Shown piece after piece: positions 1-9,227 of a DNA stretch of 34,248 nt. The stretch's first letter is position 1, and every line of letters begins with the position of its first letter. Source of the stretch: Brenneria salicis ATCC 15712 = DSM 30166 (lineage in GTDB: Bacteria > Pseudomonadota > Gammaproteobacteria > Enterobacterales > Enterobacteriaceae); NCBI RefSeq assembly GCF_003315515.1, contig NZ_QNRY01000037.1, positions 1 to 34,248 of the forward strand, read 5' to 3'. The translations under genes were made by a program, and so were the position numbers. The notes under the pieces are model-generated. The model ran no database searches. It saw only the letters and a list, made by a program, of their open reading frames with translations, and was not told the origin of the DNA.

Positions 1-123
1 TATCGTGGGATATTACAGCACGATCAGACCACACGACTATAACGGTGGATTACCCCCAAACGAATCGGAAAATCGATTCTGGAAAAACTCTAAACCCGTG
101 GCCAGTTTTAGTTGACCACTACA
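1..123 (+). mobile_element. Right end of an IS3-family element
   Basis: The bases 98-123 (GTGGCCAGTTTTAGTTGACCACTACA region) follow the transposase stop and look like the terminal inverted repeat, with the element ending CA-3' at about 123. At this point IS630-type coding sequence resumes on the other strand. The left inverted repeat and any target duplication are outside the window, so the boundary is inferred from the coding break. Confidence 0.55.
2..115 (+). pseudogene. IS3-family transposase, C-terminal end (runs in from outside the window)
   Basis: An open frame enters from the left edge and stops with TGA at 113-115. Its residues include YYSTIRPHDYNGGLPPNESE, ending in WKNSKPVASFS. 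This is the usual C-terminus of the DDE transposase (OrfB) of IS3-family elements, where the RPH..NGG stretch follows the catalytic glutamate region. The stop lies close to the presumed element end at about 123 (bases ending GTTGACCACTACA, whose complement starts TG as IS3 termini do). Whether the part left of the window is intact cannot be seen. Family assignment is from remembered motifs; the subgroup is not determined. Confidence 0.75.
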
Positions 124-277
124 AACAGAGCGTTCTGGCGACATCGCTGACACGGTCGCCCCGATGCAGCATTAACAGGGCGAGCAGTCTTCGGGCATGA
201 TTCTTGTCGCGTGTTTTATGGATGGTTTTCTGCATCCGACGTCGTTCGGTACGGGGTATTGGTGCTATGATCGGCAT
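124..277 (-). pseudogene. IS630-family transposase, N-terminal fragment cut by an IS3-family end
   Basis: Reading the minus strand from ATG at 275-277 gives about 51 codons beginning MPIIAPIPRTERRRMQ and running through LLMLHRGDRVSDVARTLC. I recognise this as the start of IS630-type (Tc1/mariner-like) transposases, including the N-terminal helix-turn-helix. The frame leaves homology just after TLC and hits TAG at 119-121, exactly where the IS3-family end begins. The gene is therefore interrupted by the neighbouring insertion, and the rest should lie left of the window. IS630 elements insert at TA dinucleotides; I could not define the right end of this copy. Confidence 0.75.
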
Positions 278-430
278 CGCTCAGTCCGGTTGGTGATTTG
301 TGATTTTTGGCGATTGATCAGATCGCTCAACTCGGACTGAGTTCCCTCAAAGTGATCTACTATTTGGAACAGCTATTTAGGATAGGCGCTCGCATCGGCG
401 GGATATTCATCGGTTGGAAATGAGGTTCTT
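278..430. other. metH upstream region, possibly including the IS630 outer end
   Basis: This is the 153-bp interval between the IS630 transposase start and metH. It contains an inverted repeat, CTCAGTCCG at 280-288 against CGGACTGAG at 333-341, that might belong to the IS630 terminus or form a hairpin. No clear MetR (TGAA-N5-TTCA) or MetJ box was found by eye. The metH ribosome-binding site is GAGG at 422-425, five bases before the GTG start. Confidence 0.4.
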
Positions 431-3400
431 GTGATTAATCGGGCAGACGAATTGCGCCGTCAGTTGGCGCAACGCATTATGGTGTTGGATGGTGGTATGG
501 GAACCATGATCCAAAGTTATCGCTTGCAGGAAGAAGATTATCGTGGCGAACGTTTTGCCGACTGGCCGAGCGACGTGAAGGGTAATAACGATCTTCTGGT
601 ATTGACCAAACCGCAGGTGATTACGGAAATCCATGATGCCTACCTGAAATCGGGCGCCGATATCCTCGAAACCAATACCTTCAACGCCACGACGATTGCG
701 ATGGCCGATTATTCGATGGCGTCGCTGTCGGCGGAAATTAATACGACGGCGGCAAAACTGGCGCGGCTCTGCGCCGATAAGTGGACCGCGCTGACACCGG
801 ATAAACCGCGTTATGTCGCGGGCGTGTTGGGCCCGACCAACCGAACCGCGTCGATCTCCCCGGATGTGAACGATCCCGCCTTTCGCAATATCAGCTTTGA
901 TCAACTGGTCGAAGCCTACCGTGAATCAACGCGGGCGTTGATTCACGGTGGTGTTGATTTGATCATGATCGAAACCATCTTCGATACCCTGAACGCCAAG
1001 GCCGCGATATTTGCGGTGGAAAGTGAATTTGAAGCATTGGGGATCGAACTGCCGGTGATGATTTCCGGCACAATCACCGATGCGTCCGGGCGAACCTTAT
1101 CCGGTCAGACGACCGAAGCCTTTTACAACTCGCTGCGTCATTGCCGTCCGCTCTCTCTTGGTCTGAACTGTGCGTTAGGGCCGGATGAGTTACGCCAATA
1201 CGTTGCCGAACTGTCGCGTATCGCTGAATGCTACGTGACGGCACACCCGAACGCGGGCTTGCCAAACGCCTTTGGCGAGTACGATCTGGATGCGGCTGGG
1301 ATGGCGCAGCATATCGGGGAATGGGCGCGCGCCGGTTTCCTGAATATTGTCGGCGGATGCTGCGGTTCCACCCCGGAACACATTGCGGCCATCGCCAGCG
1401 TTGTCGAGGGCGTGGCGCCAAGAAAATTACCGGAGATACCGGTTGCCTGCCGCCTTTCCGGTCTTGAACCACTGAATATTGATGCCAATACGTTGTTCGT
1501 TAACGTGGGCGAACGCACCAACGTGACCGGTTCGGCGCGATTCAAGCGACTGATTAAAGAAGAGAAATATAATGAAGCGCTGGATGTCGCCCGTCAGCAG
1601 GTAGAGAGCGGGGCGCAGATCATCGATATCAACATGGATGAAGGCATGCTGGATGCGGAGGCGGCGATGGTTCGTTTTCTGAATCTGATTGCTGGCGAGC
1701 CGGATATTGCGCGTGTGCCAATCATGATCGATTCCTCGAAATGGAACGTCGTCGAGCAGGGCCTGAAATGTATTCAGGGTAAGGGGATCGTCAACTCGAT
1801 TTCCATGAAAGAGGGCGTCGAGGCGTTTATTCAGCACGCCAAACTGGTTCGGCGTTATGGCGCGGCCATGGTGGTGATGGCATTTGATGAGGTGGGACAG
1901 GCGGATACCCGGGCGCGGAAAATTGAAATTTGCCGTCGTGCTTATCAGATCCTGACTAAAAAGGTGGGATTCCCGCCGGAAGACATTATTTTCGATCCGA
2001 ATATTTTCGCTGTGGCGACCGGGATTGAAGAACACAACAACTATGCTGTGGATTTTATTGAAGCCTGCGCGGATATCAAAACCCAGTTGCCGCATGCGAT
2101 GATTTCCGGCGGGGTGTCTAACGTCTCGTTCTCTTTCCGGGGCAACGATCTGGTGCGTGAAGCTATCCACGCGGTCTTCCTCTATCACGCGATCCGCAAT
2201 GGTATGGATATGGGGATCGTGAACGCCGGCCAGTTGGCGATCTATGACGATCTTCCGGTTGAACTGCGCGACGCGGTTGAAGATGTGATCCTCAACCGCC
2301 GTGATGATGCGACGGAGCGCATGCTTGATCTGGCGGAAAAATATCGCGGCAATAAAGCGGAAGACGAAAGCACCAAACCGCAGGCTGAATGGCGGGGCTG
2401 GGCGGTGAATAAACGTCTGGAATACTCGCTGGTCAAAGGCATTACCGAATTTATCGAACTGGACACGGAAGAAGCGCGTCAGCAGGCGGCGCGTCCCATT
2501 GAGGTCATTGAAGGGCCGCTGATGGATGGCATGAATGTGGTTGGCGATCTGTTCGGCGCCGGAAAAATGTTTTTGCCGCAGGTGGTGAAATCGGCGCGTG
2601 TCATGAAGCAGGCGGTGGCTTATCTCGAACCTTATATCGAAGCCAGTAAAGCCAAAGGCACCACCGCCGGGAAGATTCTGCTGGCGACGGTGAAAGGGGA
2701 TGTGCACGATATCGGTAAGAACATTGTCGGTGTGGTATTGCAGTGTAATAACTACGAGATTATCGATCTTGGCGTAATGGTGCCGACGGATAAAATCCTG
2801 AAGACCGCGCGGCAAGAAAACGTGGATATCATCGGCTTATCCGGCCTGATCACGCCTTCGCTGGATGAAATGGTGAACGTGGCGAAGGAAATGCAGCGTC
2901 AGGGATTTCCGATGCCGCTGCTAATCGGCGGGGCGACGACTTCTAAAACGCACACCGCGGTGAAAATTGAGCAGAACTACAGCGGCCCGACGGTCTATGT
3001 GCAGAACGCGTCCCGCACGGTAGGGGTGGTGTCGGCGCTGTTGTCTGCGACCCAATACGCCGATTTCGTTGCCCGCACCCGCAAAGAGTATGAAACGGTG
3101 CGTATCCAGCACGCTCGTAAGAAACCCAGAACGCCGCCGGTTACGCTGGCTGCTGCTCGTGATAACGCCGCCGCGCTGGATTGGGAAAACTATACGCCAC
3201 CGGTCGCGCACCGTTTAGGGGTACAAGCGGTCACGGCGAGTATCGACACGTTGCGTAATTATATCGACTGGACGCCTTTCTTCATGACCTGGTCGCTAGC
3301 GGGTAAATATCCACGTATTCTGCAAGATGAGGTGGTGGGTGAAGAGGCGAAGCGTTTGTTTACGGACGCCAACGCTATGCTGGACACGCTCTCTGCAAGC

Positions 3401-4114
3401 GGTTCGCTCAATCCCCGTGGCGTCGTCGGGTTGTTCCCCGCCAATCGGGTGGGGGATGATGTAGAGATCTATACGGATGAGCGACGTCATGCGGTGCTGC
3501 TGGTCAGCCATCATTTGCGTCAGCAAACAGAAAAAAAGGATTTCCCGAATTACTGTCTGTCCGATTTTGTGGCGCCGAAATCCTGCGGCAAACCGGACTA
3601 TCTCGGCGCCTTCGCGGTGACGGGGGGGCTGGAAGAGGATACGCTGGCCGAACAGTGGGAAGCCCAACATGACGATTACAATAAGATTATGGTGAAAGCG
3701 CTGTCAGACCGGCTGGCGGAGGCGTTTGCCGAATATCTGCATGAGCGGGTGCGCAAAGTCTATTGGGGCTATGCGGCGCATGAAAACCTCAGTAACGACG
3801 AACTGATCCGCGAAAATTATCAGGGGATCCGCCCGGCCCCAGGCTATCCTGCTTGCCCCGATCATACTGAAAAAGCGCAGATCTGGCAGTTGCTGGATGT
3901 TGAGCGACATACCGGTATGAAACTCACCGAGTCCTATGCCATGTGGCCGGGCGCGTCGGTATCCGGCTGGTATTTCAGCCATCCTGATAGTAAATATTTT
4001 GCGGTCGCCCAAATTCAACGCGATCAGGTGGAAGACTATGCCCAACGTAAAGCGATGGGTATCAGTGAAATCGAGCGTTGGCTGGCGCCAAACCTTGGCT
4101 ATGATGCGGACTGA
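431..4114 (+). CDS. metH: Cobalamin-dependent methionine synthase
   Basis: MetH transfers the methyl group of 5-methyltetrahydrofolate to homocysteine through methylcobalamin, the last step of methionine synthesis in the cytoplasm. The 1227-residue product equals the E. coli length. Visible in order: the homocysteine-binding domain with zinc cysteines (LGLNC near 250, GGCCGS near 310), the folate-binding (pterin) domain ([10 protein letters not shown] near 360), the cobalamin cap and B12-binding Rossmann domain with the DxHxxG signature D757-H759-G762 (DVHDIGKN), and the C-terminal AdoMet reactivation domain. GTG is chosen as start because GAGG lies five bases upstream and the N-terminus aligns with the family. 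An IS remnant sits within about 150 bp upstream, so the native promoter may be altered. The next gene starts 5 bp after the stop and may be co-transcribed. Confidence 0.98.
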   Translation: MINRADELRRQLAQRIMVLDGGMGTMIQSYRLQEEDYRGERFADWPSDVKGNNDLLVLTKPQVITEIHDAYLKSGADILETNTFNATTIAMADYSMASLSAEINTTAAKLARLCADKWTALTPDKPRYVAGVLGPTNRTASISPDVNDPAFRNISFDQLVEAYRESTRALIHGGVDLIMIETIFDTLNAKAAIFAVESEFEALGIELPVMISGTITDASGRTLSGQTTEAFYNSLRHCRPLSLGLNCALGPDELRQYVAELSRIAECYVTAHPNAGLPNAFGEYDLDAAGMAQHIGEWARAGFLNIVGGCCGSTPEHIAAIASVVEGVAPRKLPEIPVACRLSGLEPLNIDANTLFVNVGERTNVTGSARFKRLIKEEKYNEALDVARQQVESGAQIIDINMDEGMLDAEAAMVRFLNLIAGEPDIARVPIMIDSSKWNVVEQGLKCIQGKGIVNSISMKEGVEAFIQHAKLVRRYGAAMVVMAFDEVGQADTRARKIEICRRAYQILTKKVGFPPEDIIFDPNIFAVATGIEEHNNYAVDFIEACADIKTQLPHAMISGGVSNVSFSFRGNDLVREAIHAVFLYHAIRNGMDMGIVNAGQLAIYDDLPVELRDAVEDVILNRRDDATERMLDLAEKYRGNKAEDESTKPQAEWRGWAVNKRLEYSLVKGITEFIELDTEEARQQAARPIEVIEGPLMDGMNVVGDLFGAGKMFLPQVVKSARVMKQAVAYLEPYIEASKAKGTTAGKILLATVKGDVHDIGKNIVGVVLQCNNYEIIDLGVMVPTDKILKTARQENVDIIGLSGLITPSLDEMVNVAKEMQRQGFPMPLLIGGATTSKTHTAVKIEQNYSGPTVYVQNASRTVGVVSALLSATQYADFVARTRKEYETVRIQHARKKPRTPPVTLAAARDNAAALDWENYTPPVAHRLGVQAVTASIDTLRNYIDWTPFFMTWSLAGKYPRILQDEVVGEEAKRLFTDANAMLDTLSASGSLNPRGVVGLFPANRVGDDVEIYTDERRHAVLLVSHHLRQQTEKKDFPNYCLSDFVAPKSCGKPDYLGAFAVTGGLEEDTLAEQWEAQHDDYNKIMVKALSDRLAEAFAEYLHERVRKVYWGYAAHENLSNDELIRENYQGIRPAPGYPACPDHTEKAQIWQLLDVERHTGMKLTESYAMWPGASVSGWYFSHPDSKYFAVAQIQRDQVEDYAQRKAMGISEIERWLAPNLGYDAD

Positions 4115-4119
4115 TCAAC

Positions 4120-5100
4120 ATGAATATGTCTTCTCCCGGAAAGTTAAAACGACTGTTTTCCATCGAGGATTTTTTTGATTTTGGTGAACGCTATGGGATT
4201 GATTTCCACTTCCCGGCTTTATCATCATGCCGCGATCAGGCGAAAGAAAAACGTATCGTTGTGCAGGGCGATGTGGAAGAGATGGCGCTGTCGTCGGGCA
4301 TCTACCTGACCAATTCCAATGTGCGGGTGTTGCAACCTTATGAATCCACGTCGCTGCAGGGTTCTCCGCTTTATACGCTGGTGGTGCTGGAAGGTTGTGT
4401 CGCGCTGCGGCTGAACGGCGAAGCGTTTGTTGTTCGTTCCGGGATGGCTTTCAGTACCCGACTGGGGGAACATCTGGTGATGAACGCCAGTCATCTTGCC
4501 GATCACCATCTCAAGACGATATCGCTTGGCATCAATCCGGGCAACTTCCAGCCGGCCCCTCTGGTCACCTCATTGCTGCACGAGTGGCAGCGTGAAGGAA
4601 CTCCGGCTTTCGTGTGGCAGGTTCCCGGCTATCTGCTGTCGGGATTACAGCATGCGCTGGAAAACACCGCACCGGGTTTGTCACGTCAATTTATGCTGGA
4701 AGGCGTGATGCTTCAGCTTCTGGGATATGGCTTGTCGTTCGGTCAACGCGGCAGGGAAAAGCGTTATCTGTCTTCACCAGGCGAACAAAACCGGTTGGAG
4801 AACGTGCGCCGATTATTAGAACGACAGCCTGAAAGCGCGTATACGCTGCATGAACTGGCGCAATTAGCGGCCATGAGCGCCAGTAGCCTGAGAACCAAAT
4901 TTCGTCAGGCTTATGGGCATTCGGTTTTTGATTACCTGCGTGATTGCCGATTGGAACTGGCCCGCCGTTATCTGGCGCAAGGCTACAGCGTTCAGCAGGC
5001 TGCCTGGATGTCGGGCTATCAGCATGCGACCAATTTCTCCACCGCCTTTCGGCGACGTTACGGTATTGCCCCAAGCGATGCGCGTGCCACCACGTATTAG
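4120..5100 (+). CDS. AraC-family transcriptional regulator, probable activator of the adjacent siderophore receptor
   Basis: The 326-residue protein has a C-terminal AraC DNA-binding region over its last 100 residues, with two helix-turn-helices (TLHELAQLAAMSASSLRTKF, then the YSVQQAAWMSGYQHATNFS stretch and FRRRYGIAPS). Its N-terminal half resembles sensor domains of PchR/YbtA-type regulators, which bind a ferric siderophore and activate the cognate receptor gene; that resemblance is judged by architecture and neighbourhood, not alignment. It starts 5 bp after metH, and the TonB receptor begins about 195 bp downstream on the same strand. I infer siderophore-dependent control of that receptor. 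The ligand is unknown. There are three candidate start codons near 4120-4126 (MNM); the first is given. Confidence 0.85.
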   Translation: MNMSSPGKLKRLFSIEDFFDFGERYGIDFHFPALSSCRDQAKEKRIVVQGDVEEMALSSGIYLTNSNVRVLQPYESTSLQGSPLYTLVVLEGCVALRLNGEAFVVRSGMAFSTRLGEHLVMNASHLADHHLKTISLGINPGNFQPAPLVTSLLHEWQREGTPAFVWQVPGYLLSGLQHALENTAPGLSRQFMLEGVMLQLLGYGLSFGQRGREKRYLSSPGEQNRLENVRRLLERQPESAYTLHELAQLAAMSASSLRTKFRQAYGHSVFDYLRDCRLELARRYLAQGYSVQQAAWMSGYQHATNFSTAFRRRYGIAPSDARATTY

Positions 5101-5252
5101 CGCGATTTATTCGCCCACCAACCTCCTTTCACCCGCTATTCTGATTTCATACTCGCGCTTTGCGGATAATCCGGCGTTTTGTGCAACGTTCCCGGTTTGT
5201 TATTGCTCATAGGTAAATTGTCACTGCGCATAGTTATTGTGATAACAAAAAC

Positions 5253-5271
5253 GGTAATAATTCTTATTTAC
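5253..5271 (+). promoter_or_regulatory. Candidate Fur box upstream of the siderophore receptor
   Basis: GGTAATAATTCTTATTTAC matches the classical 19-bp Fur consensus at 12 of 19 positions by hand count and lies 24 bp before the receptor start. A possible sigma70 promoter (TTGTCA at 5218-5223, 16 bp, TGATAA at 5240-5245) lies just upstream, so a repressor bound here would cover the transcription start. Iron-dependent repression is expected for this receptor type; the site itself is a prediction. Confidence 0.5.
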
Positions 5272-5295
5272 AATAAAAGGTCTGTGGAGAGAGTC

Positions 5296-7398
5296 ATGCT
5301 CAGAAAAACGCGGCTGGCGTTGGTCGTCGGCTGTATCACCAGTGGTATTGCCATTCCAGTGGTTGCTCAGGATGCGGCAGCCTCCTCTCAGGAAGATACG
5401 CTGGTGGTCACGTCTCAAACCCAAAGCGGGGCCACTAAATTGGCAACGCCGGATATAGAAACGCCGCAGGCGGTTTCCATTGTCACGCGCGATCAGATTC
5501 AGCAGCAAGGGGCTATCAGTGTGCGACAGGCGGTAAGCTATACGCCCGGCGTGTTCAGCAATCAGATCGGCGCTTCCAACCGTTTTGACTATATGGTCTT
5601 GCGCGGTTTTTCTGATGGCAGTCTGGACAACGTCTATCTTGACGGCCTGAAAATGATGGGGGATACCAATTCCCACAGTTCCCTGGTGGTCGATCCCTGG
5701 TTTCTGGACGGTATCGAGGTGGTGAGAGGCCCTGCGTCGGTGCTGTATGGCCGGGCTTCTCCGGGCGGGATTGTCGCATTGAACTCCCGCCTGCCATCGT
5801 TTGAACGCAGCGGGCAGATCAAACTGTTTGCCGGTAATAACGCCCAGCGCGGGGCGGCCTTTGATGTCACCGGGCCATTGGATGATGACGATCGTCTGGC
5901 GTTTCGCCTCAGTGGTATGACGCGCTATGCGGATACCCAGTTCGGGCCGCTGAAAGAAGCGCGTTACGCCATTGCGCCGAGCCTGACATGGCGGATTTCT
6001 GATAATACCCGACTGGATCTGATGGCTTACCTGCATCGCGATCCGGAAGGCGGCAGCCATTCAGGTTTGCCGTATGAAGGTACGGTGGTTGCCCATAATG
6101 GTCGGAAAATCGCTAACACTTTTTATGAAGGCGAAGAGAATAACGAGAAGTATGATCGTAAGCAGAATATGGTGGGATACAACGTCGAGCACGGTTTTGA
6201 TAACGGCTGGTCACTGCGCCAGAAGTTGCGTTATCTGCGTACTAAAGTTCATCTGGATCAGGTTTATGCCTACGGTTGGAGCACCGGCGACACCTTGAAC
6301 CGCTATTATTCCGGGGCGCGTGAATCACTTTCTGCGATTACGCTGGATAACCAACTGGATGGCAGCTTTGATACCGGTTCGGTGAACCACCGTCTGCTGG
6401 TGGGGATTGACTATCAGCAACGTCATAATGATGTGGACTGGCCTTCAGGCGCCTATCCGGGAATTGATGCGTTTAACCCGGCTTATGGCGCATTGCCGAC
6501 AGCGATGTATGCCTCAACGCTTGAGAAGCATAAGCTGCAACAAACGGGGATTTATGTTCAGGATCAGATGACCTGGGAGCGCTGGCGCCTGACGTTGGGC
6601 GGTCGTCATGATCAGGTGAAAGTGATCAATATCGATAAGCGCAACGGTTCACGCAGTGAACTGGATAAGGATAATTTTAGTTCCCGTGCGGCATTACTTT
6701 ATCTGTTCGATAATGGCTTTGCGCCTTACGTCAGCTATTCCACGGCGTTCACGCCCACCAGTTTTGTCGGCGAGGACGGCAACGTGCTTGAACCGATGAA
6801 AGGCAAACAATGGGAAGCCGGGCTGAAATATCAGCCGGAAGGTTCGCAAAGCCAGTACAGCCTGTCGGTATTCCGTATTAATCAGAAGAATGTGGCGACC
6901 AAAAATCAGCCGAGCGACCCCTATCGTTCCGTGGGTGAAATCGAATCCGAAGGGGTGGAACTGGAGGCGGTGAGTCAGATTACTGACAACCTACGCTTGC
7001 AGGCCGCGTATACCTATACGGATATCCGCTATAAGAAAAGCAATGATGTGAGTGAACAAGGAAAACGCGCCGTTTATGCGCCGCGTAATCAAGCCAGCGC
7101 CTGGGCCAGCTATGATGTGAAAAGCGGCCCGCTGGATGGATTGACGCTCGGCGGCGGCGTGCGTTATGTCAACGGTATCACCTCCGATCGCGCCAATACG
7201 CACACCCTGCCTTCGTATACGCTGGTGGATATGGCGGTGGGTTACGATTTGTCAAAAATCGGCTTGCGAGGGTTGAGCGCGCAGTTGAATGTGAATAACC
7301 TGACGGACAAACGTTACATTGCGGCCTGTAACTCGTTGGAATTTTGCTACTTTGGCGCCGAACGCAGCATTGTCGGCAGCGTTTCCTATTCTTTCTGA
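5296..7398 (+). CDS. TonB-dependent ferric-siderophore receptor (FoxA/FhuA-like)
   Basis: An outer-membrane gated barrel importing a ferric siderophore with TonB-ExbBD energy. The chosen ATG is preceded by GGAGAGA and gives 700 residues with a signal peptide ending near VVAQ|DA, then a TonB-box-like segment EDTLVVTS. The plug domain follows (ETPQAVSIVTRDQI, VRGPASVLYGRASPGGIV), then a 22-strand barrel ending NVNNLTDKRYIAACN and the terminal aromatic of VSYSF. The C-terminal cysteine pair and GAERSIVGSVSYSF ending resemble hydroxamate receptors of the FhuA/FoxA branch, which suggests ferrioxamine or ferrichrome-like ligands; a catecholate ligand is not excluded. No siderophore biosynthesis genes lie nearby, which fits uptake of xenosiderophores. 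An upstream in-frame extension lacks a ribosome site. Confidence 0.93.
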   Translation: MLRKTRLALVVGCITSGIAIPVVAQDAAASSQEDTLVVTSQTQSGATKLATPDIETPQAVSIVTRDQIQQQGAISVRQAVSYTPGVFSNQIGASNRFDYMVLRGFSDGSLDNVYLDGLKMMGDTNSHSSLVVDPWFLDGIEVVRGPASVLYGRASPGGIVALNSRLPSFERSGQIKLFAGNNAQRGAAFDVTGPLDDDDRLAFRLSGMTRYADTQFGPLKEARYAIAPSLTWRISDNTRLDLMAYLHRDPEGGSHSGLPYEGTVVAHNGRKIANTFYEGEENNEKYDRKQNMVGYNVEHGFDNGWSLRQKLRYLRTKVHLDQVYAYGWSTGDTLNRYYSGARESLSAITLDNQLDGSFDTGSVNHRLLVGIDYQQRHNDVDWPSGAYPGIDAFNPAYGALPTAMYASTLEKHKLQQTGIYVQDQMTWERWRLTLGGRHDQVKVINIDKRNGSRSELDKDNFSSRAALLYLFDNGFAPYVSYSTAFTPTSFVGEDGNVLEPMKGKQWEAGLKYQPEGSQSQYSLSVFRINQKNVATKNQPSDPYRSVGEIESEGVELEAVSQITDNLRLQAAYTYTDIRYKKSNDVSEQGKRAVYAPRNQASAWASYDVKSGPLDGLTLGGGVRYVNGITSDRANTHTLPSYTLVDMAVGYDLSKIGLRGLSAQLNVNNLTDKRYIAACNSLEFCYFGAERSIVGSVSYSF

Positions 7399-7421
7399 AT
7401 CATACATTTTGCAGCGATAAA

Positions 7422-7456
7422 ACGAATCAGGCCGGGGTTATCCCGGCCTGATTCGT
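7422..7456. terminator. Terminator between the convergent receptor and symporter genes
   Basis: Perfect 15-bp arms (7422-7436 and 7442-7456) around a 5-base loop. On the minus strand the stem is followed by TTTTA, so it best serves the symporter transcript; it may also stop the receptor transcript. Confidence 0.75.
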
Positions 7457-7480
7457 TACGCGCCCTATAAGTTCAGCGGC

Positions 7481-8935
7481 TTAATACAAACCAATTACCT
7501 TCCACCACAGCAAACCGGCGCTCATGAAAATGGCCTGATTGACGAGGCTGATAACGAAACCTGTTCGCCACCAGACGGCGGTGGGCACATAGCCGGCGCC
7601 AAACAGGATCGGGCCGCGGGCGTGGGTGTACTGCGTCAATGAGCAGTACAGGCTGCTGGTGAAGGCCAGCATGAATGCCATCGGCACGGCTGGGATATTC
7701 AGGTTAATCCCGACGCCGAGGAACACGGCAAAGAGCGCGGCAATTTGCGCGTTGCCGCTGGCGAAGAAGTAGTGAGTATAGAAGTAGGCGGCATTGAGCA
7801 GCAGCAACACCAGCACCCAACTGGTTCCCTGCATCATATGACCGATACTATTACCGATTAAGTCGCCAAACCAGGTGGTGAAGCCCAGCCTTTTCAACTG
7901 ATTGGCCATCATCAGCAACGCGGCGAACCAGATCAGGGTATCCCACGCGCCTTTTTCGCTTTTTACATCTTCCCAATTGAGCACGCCGGTCAACAGCAAG
8001 AAGGACAGCCCGACAAAGGAGGCGGTTGTCGCATCCACGCCCAGCTTGTCGCCAAAAATCCACAGCACCAGCAGCAGGATAACCGTAAAGGCCATCAGCC
8101 ACTCGCCGCGGCTCATGTTGCCCATCTTTTCCAGTTCGGAAACCGCCAGCTTCGGCGCATCAGGCGTGTGGCGAATTTCCGGTTTGGTCAGCCAGTACAC
8201 GAACAGGGGGATAACACTCAGTGAGATCAGACACGGCACCAGAGCGGCAACGAACCAACTGCCCCAGGTGATGGTGACGCCCGCGTTCGCCGCCAGTTTT
8301 ACCGCCAGCAAGTTACCGGTGTAGGCTGTCATGAACATGGCGGCGGTGACATCGTTGACGTTGCCGATACAGGTGATGAGGAATGTCCCGATTTTACTGC
8401 GTGAGGCATCATCCGGCTTTGAATCAAAGCTGCGCGATAGCGAATCTGCTATAGGATAGATAATGCCGCCGCAACGGGCGGTATTACTCGGCATTGCCGG
8501 AGAAAGCACCAAATCGGCAAAGGCGAGACCATAAGCCAGACCAAGCGTGCGCTTGCCTAACAGACGGATCATTTGTAACGCGATACGACGGCCTAGACCG
8601 GTTTTGATAAAGCCGCGCGCGATCATAAACGCAACGACGATCAGCCAGATCAGCGAACTGTTCAGATCGCTGAGCGCCGTCTGTATCGCGCCGGTGGCGG
8701 TGGTGTCGCCTGCCGCATAGGTCAGAGCGAACAGGGTAATACTGATAATGCCGATGGCCCCAATGGGGAGAACATTTGCAACAATGCAAATAATGGTGGC
8801 GACAAAAATAATGGTTGAATGCCAGGCGGGTTCACTTAATCCGGTGGGAGGCGAAAATTGCCAGAAAGCGCCGGCGATAGCCAAAATAATAATGAGTGCA
8901 AGCCAATTCAGGCCATACGATGTTTTGGTCTTCAT
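7481..8935 (-). CDS. DASS-family (SLC13-like) sodium-coupled anion symporter
   Basis: The 484-residue product is almost wholly hydrophobic, with about 12-14 membrane segments. It carries the paired signature hairpins of the divalent anion:Na+ symporter family: PAMPSNTARCGG around residue 150 and a second CSLTQYTHARGP motif near 430, each contributing the SNT/STQ-type sodium and carboxylate site. Length matches CitT/TtdT/YflS-type carriers (about 480-490 residues), which take citrate, tartrate, malate or other di/tricarboxylates. The substrate cannot be read from sequence, and no catabolic gene adjoins it. It stands alone on the minus strand, divergent from the yjbB homologue across about 290 bp. 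Confidence 0.9.
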   Translation of the reverse strand: MKTKTSYGLNWLALIIILAIAGAFWQFSPPTGLSEPAWHSTIIFVATIICIVANVLPIGAIGIISITLFALTYAAGDTTATGAIQTALSDLNSSLIWLIVVAFMIARGFIKTGLGRRIALQMIRLLGKRTLGLAYGLAFADLVLSPAMPSNTARCGGIIYPIADSLSRSFDSKPDDASRSKIGTFLITCIGNVNDVTAAMFMTAYTGNLLAVKLAANAGVTITWGSWFVAALVPCLISLSVIPLFVYWLTKPEIRHTPDAPKLAVSELEKMGNMSRGEWLMAFTVILLLVLWIFGDKLGVDATTASFVGLSFLLLTGVLNWEDVKSEKGAWDTLIWFAALLMMANQLKRLGFTTWFGDLIGNSIGHMMQGTSWVLVLLLLNAAYFYTHYFFASGNAQIAALFAVFLGVGINLNIPAVPMAFMLAFTSSLYCSLTQYTHARGPILFGAGYVPTAVWWRTGFVISLVNQAIFMSAGLLWWKVIGLY

Positions 8936-9227
8936 CCATTTTCCTTACAGCTTATGAGGAGTCTGAAGCAGAATTTTTATAAATCCGACATAACAGGTTG
9001 TGAAAGAAAGCATAGCGTTTGCTGTGCGCTCAAAAAGAGTAAACACACATCTTATTGATTTGGATTAGATTTCCTAAATATTGTTATTTAATTAACTATC
9101 CGCACTGAAACCTGTCAGCGGATTTATCCCACACAGAGACAGCCTCAACGTCCTGGCAGGAAACATCTGGTAGTATAGTTGGTTATTGAATGTTCAAATT
9201 TACATTTACATTAGAGGTATTAACTTA
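8936..9227. other. Divergent intergenic region between symporter and yjbB
   Basis: A 292-bp, AT-richer interval that must hold both promoters. I saw no convincing CRP, PhoB or two-component binding site, no small gene and no terminator. Confidence 0.4.

Noticed and set aside
1427-2815. Long open frame (462 codons) on the minus strand inside metH
   Set aside because: Antisense shadow of the metH coding sequence; low-complexity His/Arg-rich translation with no family, and metH is intact over the same stretch.
5221-6060. 279-codon minus-strand frame overlapping the TonB receptor
   Set aside because: Shadow of the receptor gene; no ribosome site and no recognisable domain.
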